From positions 1 through 64,000 of the forward strand of contig JAFGRY010000042.1 in assembly GCA_016934955.1 (NCBI GenBank): 64,000 nt of DNA. Direction: 5' to 3'. Under the pieces are notes generated by a model, which saw only the letters and a program-made list of their open reading frames with translations, was not told the origin of the DNA and made no database searches. Numbering within the stretch: the first letter of the stretch is position 1; each line of letters begins with the position of its first letter. The translations under genes and the position numbers were made by a program. Positions 1 through 8,813 of this stretch are shown piece by piece. The DNA is from a bacterium. Its GTDB lineage: Bacteria; Zhuqueibacterota; QNDG01; JAGLOF01.

Positions 1-900
1 ACCGGACGGATAGGACGGACCAACGATCTGAACAGTAAACTCTTTGTCCGGATCTGGTGTGACCCCGTTCCAGTCAACGGTCTTGGTCACCTGCAAAGCG
101 CCGAACTGTTCTTTTTCCTTAATACCCGCATCCCACTGGAGCTGACTCTCATTCTCGCCAAGAGTAATGTCGATGGTCTTTCCGGTGGAGGGATTGGCAT
201 CAGAATCGACGGTATCGTTACCGCCCTGGTCCTGCAGAGTGAACTCGTAGCCGGAAGGAAGATTACTGAATGTAACATAGTAAGTTCCGGGAGCGAGGTT
301 TGTAAAGAGATACCCGCCGCTGCCGTCAGTGGTCTGCTCGCCGACTTTATACTCATTGCCGCCGGTCTTGAGGAAAAGCTGAACAGTGACACCGGACTGG
401 CCGCTTTCGCCTGCATCCTGAATACCATCTTTGTCACTGTCTACCCAGACGTAATCTCCGATCTCGCTGTACTCACCGCAAAAGGCGTATGGGCCTAAAA
501 CGGTTGTGTTGGTGTACTCATTTGCAGCTTTGAAGCCGACATTGATGGTTGTAAGAGGGAAAATGCCGTCTAGTACAATAGTGTAACTTTTTGTTTCACC
601 ATCATCGAACCCGGTCAGAAATTTGATACCGGTGACTTTGGTGAACTGATCATATCCGTATTCGTACTCGGTTTCACCGGTGATGGAGAGAACGTGTTCA
701 CCGTTTGTGCACCACTCGAGCACCCAGTGGCTGAGGGCGGGTTGAGTGCCCGACGTTACGGAGTAGGTAAGCGTTGTCGTCATATCGGTGTAATCATACG
801 ACACGCCATTAAACTCGATGGAATGGGCATCCGCCGTTGTCGCCCCCAGTAATACGAACGACAATAGGCAGAACATCGTACATGCCAGCAGCTTTTTCAT
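1..900 (-). CDS. Secreted surface protein with SdrD B-like domain (partial, C-terminus beyond window)
   Basis: The reading frame starts at an ATG ending at 900, preceded by a GGGAGAAG ribosome site, and runs open for 300 codons to the window edge, so the C-terminus is missing. Residues 1-26 are a typical signal peptide ending in ADA. Residues 27-140 form an unassigned beta-rich domain containing two cysteines (WC, about 83; FC, 141). Residues 147-235 match the SdrD B-like/prealbumin fold: IGDYVWVDSDKDGIQD opening, acidic Ca-binding loop and GGYLFTNLAPGTYYV closing strand. A second beta domain starts near 263 (GALQVTKTVDW). The protein is probably exported to the cell surface; anchoring cannot be judged without the C-terminus. 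It lies 106 bp downstream of two receiver-like genes and may be in their transcript. Confidence 0.85.
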   Translation of the reverse strand, partial: MKKLLACTMFCLLSFVLLGATTADAHSIEFNGVSYDYTDMTTTLTYSVTSGTQPALSHWVLEWCTNGEHVLSITGETEYEYGYDQFTKVTGIKFLTGFDDGETKSYTIVLDGIFPLTTINVGFKAANEYTNTTVLGPYAFCGEYSEIGDYVWVDSDKDGIQDAGESGQSGVTVQLFLKTGGNEYKVGEQTTDGSGGYLFTNLAPGTYYVTFSNLPSGYEFTLQDQGGNDTVDSDANPSTGKTIDITLGENESQLQWDAGIKEKEQFGALQVTKTVDWNGVTPDPDKEFTVQIVGPSYPSG

Positions 901-1006
901 TTTCTTCTCCCGCAGATGTGAGTATATTTTAGTTAGTTTCATATTATCTTTTTTTCCTTTTGTCCGTTATCTATATAAAGAATGGCTGAATTGACCAGTA
1001 ATTCTT

Positions 1007-1402
1007 TTACAGGTCTGTCTTGATATCCTCAAAACTCTCCAGTGAGCCTGCGATCGCGGTTACTTCGACTTCGCATTCCGTATTGAGCAGGCAGTACTCG
1101 GCCCCGGCATCGATGAAATCTTCACAGGTGTCCGTGTTGAGGTCATTGAGAATCACGATTATATTGAGACGGGGACGGATTGTCTTGAGAATCCGTAGCA
1201 GTTTAAACCGGTTTTCGTCACCGGGATCGATATCGATAAGAACGAGATGGACATCAACATTGAAAATGCTGAGTATAAGCTCTTCCTTCTCTTCGAGTAT
1301 CGTATACTTGATACCTACCTTTTCAAGCATTCCGATCAGCCGGGTGCGCAGCGAATCGTTGGAAGACAGGATAATCGCCTTTTTGGAGCTGACCGCATTC
1401 AT
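1007..1402 (-). CDS. Degenerate receiver-domain protein (stand-alone)
   Basis: A 131-residue protein that is a single CheY-like receiver fold with no output domain. The phospho-acceptor position survives (LVLIDIDPG, D57), but the usual N-terminal acidic pair is reduced to N15-D16 and the conserved C-terminal lysine is missing (the KP position reads LLNTE). This suggests altered or lost phosphorylation. Its ATG overlaps the stop of the upstream receiver gene by 4 bp, so the two are translationally coupled. Probable role is protein-protein signalling; the partner is unknown. Confidence 0.75.
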   Translation of the reverse strand: MNAVSSKKAIILSSNDSLRTRLIGMLEKVGIKYTILEEKEELILSIFNVDVHLVLIDIDPGDENRFKLLRILKTIRPRLNIIVILNDLNTDTCEDFIDAGAEYCLLNTECEVEVTAIAGSLESFEDIKTDL

Positions 1403-1821
1403 GCATTCACCTCCGTATGGCCGGCTGAACCGGTGCGCTCCTCAACGGCTGCACAGTCGGCCTGAGGGATGACAAGTTCGAGCATTTCCGTGAGAAGGGC
1501 GGGTACCAGCGGAAGCGAGAGCGTATATTGCATTCCGGCTTCCCTGAAGCGGGCAATATCGGATTTATCGATATCGCCGAAAAGGCCTATACACCGCATT
1601 TTCGGACGTACTTTCCTGAGAACAATAAATGTGCAAAAAGAGAGTTTTATATTCTCTTGCACAGGCAGAATCAAGGCATCGAATTCTTCCTCAAGCAGTT
1701 TTATCAGTGTATCCAGAGAGAGCAGAGAATAGGTTGATTGAATATTTTTCCCCGAAAATATTTCTTCGAATACCTGCTTCTCGGAGAGATTATTCAATAC
1801 TGTCAGGATTTTCGTACACAT
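1399..1821 (-). CDS. Degenerate receiver-domain protein, first gene of pair
   Basis: A 140-residue protein with the alternating beta-alpha pattern of a receiver domain (KILTVLNN, DALILPVQE, MRCIGLFGD, AGMQYTLSLP). The acceptor aspartate is absent: the third strand reads ALILPVQE, so it cannot be phosphorylated in the normal way. It is the promoter-proximal gene of a two-gene unit with the receiver at 1007-1402 and sits 69 bp below a sigma-54-type promoter (1890-1906). Resemblance to its neighbour suggests an old tandem duplication. Function is not known; receiver fold is inferred from pattern only. Confidence 0.65.
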   Translation of the reverse strand: MCTKILTVLNNLSEKQVFEEIFSGKNIQSTYSLLSLDTLIKLLEEEFDALILPVQENIKLSFCTFIVLRKVRPKMRCIGLFGDIDKSDIARFREAGMQYTLSLPLVPALLTEMLELVIPQADCAAVEERTGSAGHTEVNA

Positions 1822-1858
1822 TTGATCTGACCCTCTCTATCCTGCGCACCATGACGAG

Positions 1859-1873
1859 AGCCGAAATTCGGCT
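1859..1873. promoter_or_regulatory. Perfect palindrome in the leader of the receiver gene pair
   Basis: AGCCGAA-A-TTCGGCT is a perfect inverted repeat with 7-bp arms. It falls within about 20 bases of the expected transcription start of the sigma-54-type promoter, so it could be an operator or a short 5'-leader hairpin. Function is inferred from position only. Confidence 0.4.
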
Positions 1874-1889
1874 GTGATACGTCATTCCA

Positions 1890-1906
1890 AGCCAAATGCG
1901 TACCAA
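1890..1906 (-). promoter_or_regulatory. Candidate sigma-54 (-24/-12) promoter
   Basis: On the minus strand the sequence is TTGGTACGCATTTGGCT. It has GG and GC separated by exactly 10 bases and matches the TTGGCACGN4TTGCW consensus at 15 of 17 positions. It lies 69 bp upstream of the receiver pair (start 1821). The gene immediately upstream encodes an NtrC-family sigma-54 activator, which makes the assignment more credible. Confidence 0.6.
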
Positions 1907-2024
1907 ACAAAAAATATACATTTTATTACTTTATAAGCATATTTTTAAATACAAAATTAACAATAGCTTGTAATAAGCAAATATATTATATTTATTCAAT
2001 TATAATAATTTATTTAAAAGCAGT

Positions 2025-2046
2025 TGTGTTACCTTTTGGTTACACA
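2025..2046. promoter_or_regulatory. Candidate upstream activator site (dyad)
   Basis: TGTGTTACC-TTTT-GGTTACACA is an inverted repeat of two 9-bp arms with one mismatch. It sits about 120-150 bp upstream of the candidate sigma-54 promoter, the usual distance for an NtrC-type enhancer site. A related half site, GGTTACA, lies at 2127-2133. Confidence 0.45.
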
Positions 2047-2128
2047 TAAAATGATGATTGTGGCTGTTCAGGCAGTAATTATGAAGGATTGAGATGTGTG
2101 GCGAGAAGTAAACAGTGGGTCAAAAAGG

Positions 2129-3505
2129 TTACATCTTGTGTTCGATGTCATATTCCTCCAGAATACGGTAAATGGATTTCCGGCTGATGCCGGCTGATTG
2201 GGCGACTTTTGAAATATTTCCCTGGTGTATGACAAGCAGCCGATCGAAGTATTCCTTGCTGAATCGTGTGAGACACTGCTTTTTGGCGTCGTGGTACCTC
2301 ATTTCGAGAAACGCCTCGGCGGCATTATCCGTTTTCTCCGGCCGCAGCGCCGAAGGCAGGTGTTCGTATTCTATATAATCGCTGTCCGCCATGGATATGA
2401 CACGCTGTATCACGTTTTCCACCTCCCTGACATTGCCCGGCCAGGTGTAACGGCGCAGCGCGTCCATTGCCGGCCCTGAAATGCCTTTGATCTCGACCGC
2501 GGCAAAGGGGTTGTATTTGGCGATGAAATGGTGAACAAGGAGAGGGATATCTTCCATGCGGTCCCTGAGAGGGGGAAGGTACACCGGAACGACATTGAGC
2601 CGGTAATAGAGATCCTCCCTGAATTTATTGGTTTTCACGGCGTCTTCGGGGTCTCTGTTGGTTGCCGAGATCACTCTGATGTCTACATCGATAAACGTTT
2701 TACCGCCGATCCGCCGGAACCGCCGCTCCTGGAGAACCCTGAGCAGCTTGGCCTGCATGTGGTAATCCATTTCCGTGATTTCATCGAGGAAGAGGGTGCC
2801 GCCGTCCGCCAGCTCAAATACGCCCGGTTTCGCCTGATAGGCCCCGGTGAAGGCCCCCTTCTCAAATCCGAAGAGCTCGCTTTCAAGGAGGGTTGCGGGA
2901 AAACCGACACAATCGACGGGAATGAACGGTTTGTCTTTGCGGGCGCTGAACGCGTGAATGTTTCGTGCGATCAGTTCCTTGCCGGTGCCGCTTTCTCCGA
3001 ATATGAGGACGTTCGTCCGGGACTGGCCCAGTTTCAGCACATTTTTGGCGATCTGCCGCATGATACTGCTTTCGTAGACGACATTGTTCAGTTTCGTCTG
3101 GGATTCGACTCTGGACTGGAGACTCGATATCTCTTTGCGGAGTGCCCGGTGTTTCAGCGCTTTTTCAATCGATATCTCCAGCATTTCCCTTGTGATCGGC
3201 TTCTGAAGAAAGTCGAACGCTCCGGCCTTCATCGCCTTAACGGCGAGATCTATCTTTCCCATACCGGTAAAGATGATCACCGGAATATCGGCATCCTGTT
3301 CGTTCACTGCGTGAAGAACATCGAATCCGTCGCCGTCAGGAAGAAAAAGATCGGTAAAGACAACCTCCAGGGAATCATTATGGATATGTTCCACTGCCTG
3401 TGCCCGATTGCTCACGGGAACACATTGATACCCCATTTCGGCGATGTGTTCGGTGCAGTGTTCAAGAATTATCGCGTTGTCTTCCGCAATCAGTATGTTA
3501 TCCAT
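2129..3505 (-). CDS. NtrC-family sigma-54-dependent response regulator
   Basis: A 458-residue three-domain activator. The receiver (1-120) has the acidic pair AEDN (8-9), acceptor D52 in VFTDLFLPD, and K102 in the LQKP motif. The AAA+ domain (about 137-370) has Walker A GESGTGKE (170-177), the sigma-54 contact loop GAFTGA (217-222) and Walker B GTLFLDEI. The C-terminus is a Fis-type helix-turn-helix (ISKVAQSAGISRKSIYRIL). The protein should be phosphorylated by an unlinked histidine kinase and activate RNA polymerase-sigma-54. ATG at 3505 is preferred; a GTG two codons earlier is possible and neither has a strong ribosome site. The adjacent sigma-54 promoter at 1890-1906 is a likely target. 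Confidence 0.95.
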   Translation of the reverse strand: MDNILIAEDNAIILEHCTEHIAEMGYQCVPVSNRAQAVEHIHNDSLEVVFTDLFLPDGDGFDVLHAVNEQDADIPVIIFTGMGKIDLAVKAMKAGAFDFLQKPITREMLEISIEKALKHRALRKEISSLQSRVESQTKLNNVVYESSIMRQIAKNVLKLGQSRTNVLIFGESGTGKELIARNIHAFSARKDKPFIPVDCVGFPATLLESELFGFEKGAFTGAYQAKPGVFELADGGTLFLDEITEMDYHMQAKLLRVLQERRFRRIGGKTFIDVDIRVISATNRDPEDAVKTNKFREDLYYRLNVVPVYLPPLRDRMEDIPLLVHHFIAKYNPFAAVEIKGISGPAMDALRRYTWPGNVREVENVIQRVISMADSDYIEYEHLPSALRPEKTDNAAEAFLEMRYHDAKKQCLTRFSKEYFDRLLVIHQGNISKVAQSAGISRKSIYRILEEYDIEHKM

Positions 3506-3664
3506 AATCACCGCATGTAAAAAGCCAGGGATGAATAGTTCTCACGATAGTAATTGTATGGGGAAAAAAACGATACTATTAAAGTAACAAATTAATGACA
3601 TTAGTCAAGGAATTTCCAAGAAACACCTCCCCGGGGCCCTGTCCGCACATCCGGTGAGGCGGCA

Positions 3665-5038
3665 TCACCGGTGCCACTCGGGCAGCGGGTATCGATTTTT
3701 CGGTCTGCGTCCGTAAAAGAAGTCGTCCATGTGCAGGGCGATTCTGCGCGCCGCCGGATTTCTCCGTACGGCAATCCGCATCAGATTATGCAGCAGGGAG
3801 CCGGGATGTGAATAGGGACATACCTTGAGACAGATCGAACAGTCACTCCCCACCCTTCGCCAGTAGCTGAAACACGCTTCCTGGCTGCTCTGCCATTTTT
3901 CAACACCATTGATCAGCTGCTTGCCGTGCCGCTGAATGGCGCCCGAAGGACAGTTTACCGCGCATTTGCGACAAAATTCACAGAAATCCTGCACGCCGAA
4001 CTCTCTGGGGTTATCATGAAAAAGGGGCATATCGGTCGTCACCACCGCCAGCCTGACCCGGGGACCGTACTCCGGCGTGATAAGCAGCCCCAGTCTTCCC
4101 AGTTCGCCCAGTCCCGCATCCACCGCCACCGGAGGACAGAGCACCCGATAGTTACCGTCAACATGGGGCCGGGCGCTGTATCCCAGAGAACGGATATAGG
4201 AGGTCACGGCCAGCGCGGCGTTTCCGACTTTGAAATATTTGAAAGAGGATTCAGTCGTGGCGATATGGTGGGGTGCGTGCCGCACCATGCTATAATCCAT
4301 CTCAACGGCAAGCACCACCGCATGAGGGTGGTCACAGGTCACCGGTGATCCCCATTTCCCCGGAGAACGGCCTATGTGAGTGTAGACATTTGCGGGATCG
4401 AGGGGGCCTACACCGACGAGATCGGCACCGCTGTAGAGACTGAATCCTTTAATTCTGCGGGTATTTTCTTCAGGGTCGGACCTTACCGGCTCTTCGGAGG
4501 AATCTGTTTCGTCAAGCCGTTCATCCCTGAAAATCCTGTCCATCACCGCGAAAAGAGAGGAGCTGAACGGAGTGGTTTTTGCATTGTAGGTTACGGTGCC
4601 GGGTTCGTCTATATGGGGCATTGCCCGGATTTTCTCATCGACGGATTCCAGCTCAGGATGCGCGCGGTAAAATTCCCTGAATTCACCGGTGCCCGGTTTG
4701 AGCCGGTAAAAGCGGTGAAAAATGGCATCCCTCTCATCGATCCTCTTGCGGGAACCCGGAACGGACAGACCGGCAACGGTGCCGAAAGGGAGGAAGAGCA
4801 CAAGCACCGCCAGCAGCCCGGCGAGAACCATTCCGGCGACAGGCCAGCGGTACACGGGTTCAGGGTGTGCGGCAAGAAAAAGCGCGACCGCCGCCGCGGG
4901 TATGTACAGCGCAGCGGCAAGCAGCGCCGGCCGTTTCCGTCTCTCGCGGAGTGATGTCATGATAAACAGCAGTGCAGCGCCGCTGAAGACAACAATAGCT
5001 GCATATATGATGATGATGAAACAGGATTCAGCAGTCAT
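3665..5038 (-). CDS. Membrane-bound reductive-dehalogenase-like / QueG-like iron-sulfur protein
   Basis: A 457-residue protein. Three hydrophobic helices (about 8-27, 37-57, 68-90) anchor the N-terminus. The soluble part carries a region resembling the corrinoid-binding core of reductive dehalogenases (AVEMDYSMVRHAP, 244-256; GELGRLGLLI, 311-320). A ferredoxin module follows: C353, C356, C359, C363 and C389, C400, C403, C407, enough for two [4Fe-4S] clusters. Classical respiratory dehalogenases have a Tat signal and a separate RdhB anchor; this one has neither and brings its own N-terminal anchor. It may be an oxidoreductase of unknown substrate rather than a true dehalogenase. It follows the large TPR protein gene by 27 bp. 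Confidence 0.75.
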   Translation of the reverse strand: MTAESCFIIIIYAAIVVFSGAALLFIMTSLRERRKRPALLAAALYIPAAAVALFLAAHPEPVYRWPVAGMVLAGLLAVLVLFLPFGTVAGLSVPGSRKRIDERDAIFHRFYRLKPGTGEFREFYRAHPELESVDEKIRAMPHIDEPGTVTYNAKTTPFSSSLFAVMDRIFRDERLDETDSSEEPVRSDPEENTRRIKGFSLYSGADLVGVGPLDPANVYTHIGRSPGKWGSPVTCDHPHAVVLAVEMDYSMVRHAPHHIATTESSFKYFKVGNAALAVTSYIRSLGYSARPHVDGNYRVLCPPVAVDAGLGELGRLGLLITPEYGPRVRLAVVTTDMPLFHDNPREFGVQDFCEFCRKCAVNCPSGAIQRHGKQLINGVEKWQSSQEACFSYWRRVGSDCSICLKVCPYSHPGSLLHNLMRIAVRRNPAARRIALHMDDFFYGRRPKNRYPLPEWHR

Positions 5039-5065
5039 TGCGCATGGCCTCCTGCATGCTCGGGA

Positions 5066-8000
5066 TTACGGGTTTTTTGACCGGTCAGACGATTGCCGTG
5101 CGATCTCTTCGATTCGTTCGAGAGCGAACTTTCCAAAATGGCTGCCAGGACCCTCTCTTTCTATGATCATTTCATACATACGCCGGGCCTTCTCCGGTTC
5201 ATCGAGCTTCTGATACGCCTGGCCGGCGTTATACAGGGCGGTTGCTTTCCAGGGCAGCGTGTTTGTCGGCTTTGAAAGATATGCGACTTTGAGATACTCG
5301 AACACGGCCTCCTGGAACAGCCCCATTGCGTCATAACACTGACCGAGCTTGTACTGCAGGCTGGTTTCCATTTGAGGATCGGCGTACGGTTTGAGATCCC
5401 TGTATATTTCGATGGCCCGCCGGTAATCATGCAGCTCAGTGTAAAAATCGCCGATCTTTTCCCGGTAATTCAGCACATCCGGCGCGTTCGGAAACCGGGC
5501 TATGTACTCACGCGCGGTGGCCATGGCCCCGTCGTAGAGCGCCTGTCCGGCCTGCGAATTCATCAAGCGGTTGTAGGCGATACGTGATATGTCCGGATCA
5601 GTGGCGATTTCCGTGGCTTTTCTGTAGGCGAACGTGGCGTTTGCGTACTGCTTCGAGTTATGGTAATGATCCCCGAGATTCAGATAGACTTCAGCCAGGA
5701 CCGGATGACCGGGATAGGTCGAAGGCATGGCGGTGAGCAGCGGCAGGGCCTCTTCGATCTGGTTCATTTTCAGATAGTTCTTGCCCAGCTCGAGACGGGC
5801 CTCGGGTTCGGCTTCACCGATATCCCGTTTGAGCATCTCCCTGAGAATCTCTACGGATTTGTCGAACTGTTTATCTTCAGCATACACTTTTGCCTTTTCC
5901 ATGCTGATTTCAGCGTTCAGCAACAGGAAATCCGGCAGCTGCCTGTAGGTCTTGACGAATGATGCGAGACGCGCGTCAGCGGTGGAAAACTGGTGCTGGC
6001 GATAGAGAACCGATATATAGCGAGCCGTGTAGACGGCTTTCAGACTGTCGTTGGCCGCCAGTTCTTCCGCGAGCGCAAAATCATGAGCCGCTTCCGGGTA
6101 GCGTCCTATCCGCAGGTGAATCGTTCCCCGTTCTTCGGCCACGGAGTCGGTCACCGCCTCGTTCGGGACCAGAGCAAGGTATCGCAGGGCGACCTCCTCT
6201 CTTCCGGCAAGCCGTTCTATCTCGGCCAGTCTCAGATACGCGTTCACCCGGATGCGTATCTCAGGCCCATTTCGCAGGAGGCGCAGATAGGCGTCGGCGG
6301 CACCGGCATAATCACCCAACTCTTTGCAGGCGGCCCCGAGACAGGACAGCAGTTCCCGGCGCATGGACGGCGTCCCGGGCACCAGTCCAGTCTCTGCGGC
6401 AACAGTTTCAAGACTGTCCCGGCGCAGGCTGGCGCGGCAGAAAGCCGCCGCTTCCTCAAAGCGTTCGGTCTGCAGTAAAAGAGGCGCGAGAAGGCGTACG
6501 GCTTTGGACGCCGATTCACTGTGGGGATACGTATTCAGGAGCTCTTTGAGAAGTGCGATGGCTGTTTCAGGGGCGCTTTCCCTGACCGCTTCCGCTCTTT
6601 CCAGGAATAATTCCGGCAGAAACGCGGATCGGGGATAGCGCATCCGGAGAACAGTGGAAAGAGAATCACCTGTCGGGATGAGACCGGCGGAAAAACAGAG
6701 CCGCGCATCGCGGAAGAGTGCCGCCTCGGCATCAGGGGTGTCAGAATACCTGCCGTGAACAACGGCGTACAGTTCCCGTGCCCTGGGCAGGGAATCGGCT
6801 TTTTCAAAGGCACGCCCGAGATTGAATATAATTCCCGGCGCGGCGGGAGTGTTTTCAAAACGGGTATAGAGGTCGAGGTATCCGTCAATATCGTCCTGTC
6901 CCCGCAGCTGCAGCCCGGCGAGACCCGCGGTCGCTGCATAGGGACCGTCAGGATAGCGCTCTCCCAGTTCCTGGAAAGCGATCGCCGCGCTGTCCGCCAG
7001 TTCAGGATCGCCGGTACGCCGGGCAAGCCGGCGGTACGACTCGGCGATCTGGTAGAGAGAAATTTCGGCGCGGGAACCTGAATCGGCGAGGGCGAGATAC
7101 GCACGGTGATACCCGATTGCGTCCCGATACCTGCCCATGGAATCGAAACAGAGGACCCCGATATCGTGCAGCATGTCGTGATCCGCCGATGAAGCGGCAT
7201 ACTGTCGCACAAGGTCGGTAAGACGCAGAAGGGATCTGCGCAGGCCCTCGACGGTGGTATACGATATATCTTCCAGGAGATCGGAGGCTCGTTTTCCCCA
7301 GATGGTCCAGGGCACGGTATCCCGCAGGCCGGAGAAGAGATGCATCGCCTCACGCTCACGTCCGGTTTCAGCCAGAAGCTCACCGTAGCGGAATCGGGCC
7401 TCCAGCGCTTCTCCGCTTCCCCGATATTCACTTATCACCCGCTGAAGCGAGGAAGCAGCCTCATCGGTAAGATCCCCCGAGGCGATAATGGCGGAGGCTT
7501 TGCTGAGAAGCACCCGCGGCAGCAGGGGATCGGCGGTAAAGGTGTCCGCGTACCGGTCGAGACATGCCACCGTCCGGGAATAGTCTCCGGCCGCTCTCCA
7601 GGCTGAAGCCGCTGTGAGGAGCATCCGGGGAAGCAGTTGCTGAGGGAAAAGGGAATCGCTGAGCAGTGAATCGAGACCGGCAGCGGCCCTGCGAGGCTGC
7701 TGCAGTGCAATGAGCGTACGAAAATAATTCCAGGCCGCCTCATTCGTTATACTCCGCGCGTCCGTTTCCAGCCCGGCGCGGCGGTAAGCGTCCGCTGCTT
7801 CCGTATACTGACCATTCTCGTAATATATATCGCCAAGCAGCTGCAGGGCCTCAGCCCGCAATGAGCCTTCAGGAGCGTTCGCGCCCGCAGCGGAACAGAG
7901 AGCTGCGGCCTCTTCCGTCATATTCAGCAAAACCAGGACCCGTGCCAGGCGCAGGGTCAGGCGGGCCGCGTCTCGCGAACCGCCCCCCTCACCCTGCAGC

Positions 8001-8719
8001 ATCCGTTCATAGAGAGCCCGCGCCGCCTCCCAGTCGGCGCGCTGTTCATAGACACGGCCGAGGACAAACGCCGCTTTAACCCCATCTCCCTCCCGCAGCG
8101 GAGATGCAATGAGGGAGGATGCCAGCGATTCGCACTCCTGAAATTTCCCCTGGGTAAAATAGATATCCAGCAGCAGGAATGTCGCGGACGACTGCAGCCC
8201 CTCTCCCGCAGCGGCGTTGAGCAATGATCTGATATAGGCTTCGGATTTGGCGAGCATGCCGATCTCCGCATAGAGCACGGCGGACCGGTAAAGGCACTGA
8301 TGCGCCGAATCGCTTTCCGGATAGTAGGCGAACACGCGGTAGCAGGCCTCCGCCGCTTTCCGGATGTCTCCCGCTTTTTCATAGCTTTCGGCGATCCGCA
8401 TCTGGGCGCGGGCGGCCAGGGGAGATTCCTCGAACCGGATAAGCAGCTGATAATACTCGTTGCGGGCGTCGGCGTACTGCCCTGTCTCGAGATAACATTC
8501 ACCGATACGGAAAAGCGCTTCCGGCATTTTGGCGCTTCCCGGAAAACGATCCGCAAACCGTTGATACTGGATCAGGGCAAGATCGAACAGGCCGTCTTCA
8601 AATAATTTGCCGCCGTAAGTAAATTCGGCAATCTCGTCCGGGATCTGACCGAACAGGCTTACAGCCGGGATCACTAACAACAGCGCGATATGAATAAAAC
8701 TGAATTTGGCGATTTTCAT
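5066..8719 (-). CDS. Large secreted tetratricopeptide-repeat protein
   Basis: A 1217-residue protein with an N-terminal signal peptide (residues 1-24, ending SLFGQ) followed by TPR-type helical repeats over nearly the whole length. Clear units include FEDGLFDLALIQYQRFADRFP, ALFRIGECYLETGQYADA, YLNLGDHYHNSKQYANATFAY and YNAGQAYQKLDEPEKARRMY. Early repeats resemble the YbgF/BamD type that scaffolds envelope complexes. It is most likely a periplasmic or outer-membrane scaffold. The upstream gene encodes a predicted barrel with a coiled-coil tail, and a GC-rich hairpin (8758-8784) separates the two. No enzymatic motif is visible. Confidence 0.85.
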   Translation of the reverse strand: MKIAKFSFIHIALLLVIPAVSLFGQIPDEIAEFTYGGKLFEDGLFDLALIQYQRFADRFPGSAKMPEALFRIGECYLETGQYADARNEYYQLLIRFEESPLAARAQMRIAESYEKAGDIRKAAEACYRVFAYYPESDSAHQCLYRSAVLYAEIGMLAKSEAYIRSLLNAAAGEGLQSSATFLLLDIYFTQGKFQECESLASSLIASPLREGDGVKAAFVLGRVYEQRADWEAARALYERMLQGEGGGSRDAARLTLRLARVLVLLNMTEEAAALCSAAGANAPEGSLRAEALQLLGDIYYENGQYTEAADAYRRAGLETDARSITNEAAWNYFRTLIALQQPRRAAAGLDSLLSDSLFPQQLLPRMLLTAASAWRAAGDYSRTVACLDRYADTFTADPLLPRVLLSKASAIIASGDLTDEAASSLQRVISEYRGSGEALEARFRYGELLAETGREREAMHLFSGLRDTVPWTIWGKRASDLLEDISYTTVEGLRRSLLRLTDLVRQYAASSADHDMLHDIGVLCFDSMGRYRDAIGYHRAYLALADSGSRAEISLYQIAESYRRLARRTGDPELADSAAIAFQELGERYPDGPYAATAGLAGLQLRGQDDIDGYLDLYTRFENTPAAPGIIFNLGRAFEKADSLPRARELYAVVHGRYSDTPDAEAALFRDARLCFSAGLIPTGDSLSTVLRMRYPRSAFLPELFLERAEAVRESAPETAIALLKELLNTYPHSESASKAVRLLAPLLLQTERFEEAAAFCRASLRRDSLETVAAETGLVPGTPSMRRELLSCLGAACKELGDYAGAADAYLRLLRNGPEIRIRVNAYLRLAEIERLAGREEVALRYLALVPNEAVTDSVAEERGTIHLRIGRYPEAAHDFALAEELAANDSLKAVYTARYISVLYRQHQFSTADARLASFVKTYRQLPDFLLLNAEISMEKAKVYAEDKQFDKSVEILREMLKRDIGEAEPEARLELGKNYLKMNQIEEALPLLTAMPSTYPGHPVLAEVYLNLGDHYHNSKQYANATFAYRKATEIATDPDISRIAYNRLMNSQAGQALYDGAMATAREYIARFPNAPDVLNYREKIGDFYTELHDYRRAIEIYRDLKPYADPQMETSLQYKLGQCYDAMGLFQEAVFEYLKVAYLSKPTNTLPWKATALYNAGQAYQKLDEPEKARRMYEMIIEREGPGSHFGKFALERIEEIARQSSDRSKNP

Positions 8720-8757
8720 GGCGGCCCACCCTCTTTACATCCCTGACATAGCAACAA

Positions 8758-8784
8758 GCCCTGACCCGTCGGACGGGGCAGGGC
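8758..8784 (-). terminator. GC-rich hairpin between barrel protein and TPR genes
   Basis: On the minus strand GCCCTG-C-CCCGTC-C-GACGGG-T-CAGGGC folds into a 12-bp interrupted stem, 30 bp below the stop of the upstream gene. It is followed by TTGTTGC rather than a clean T-run, so it may be a weak terminator, a processing site or an mRNA stabiliser. Confidence 0.4.
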
Positions 8785-8813
8785 AGCGCTGTGTGCGGGA
8801 CATATGGAATCGG

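Larger units (their letters stand above)
1822..2128. other. AT-rich intergenic regulatory region
   Basis: No gene. The stretch is markedly AT-rich between about 1910 and 2020. It contains a perfect 15-bp palindrome just below it (1859-1873), a sigma-54-type promoter (1890-1906) and a 22-bp dyad (2025-2046), all described separately. Confidence 0.7.

Noticed and set aside
2528-3520. Plus-strand open frame of 330 codons opposite the NtrC-family gene
   Set aside because: Antisense to conserved AAA+ and receiver motifs; no family resemblance.
3512-3664. TTGACT followed by TTTAAT as promoter of the NtrC-family gene
   Set aside because: Spacing is 19 bases or more and the -10 match is poor, so I do not call it.
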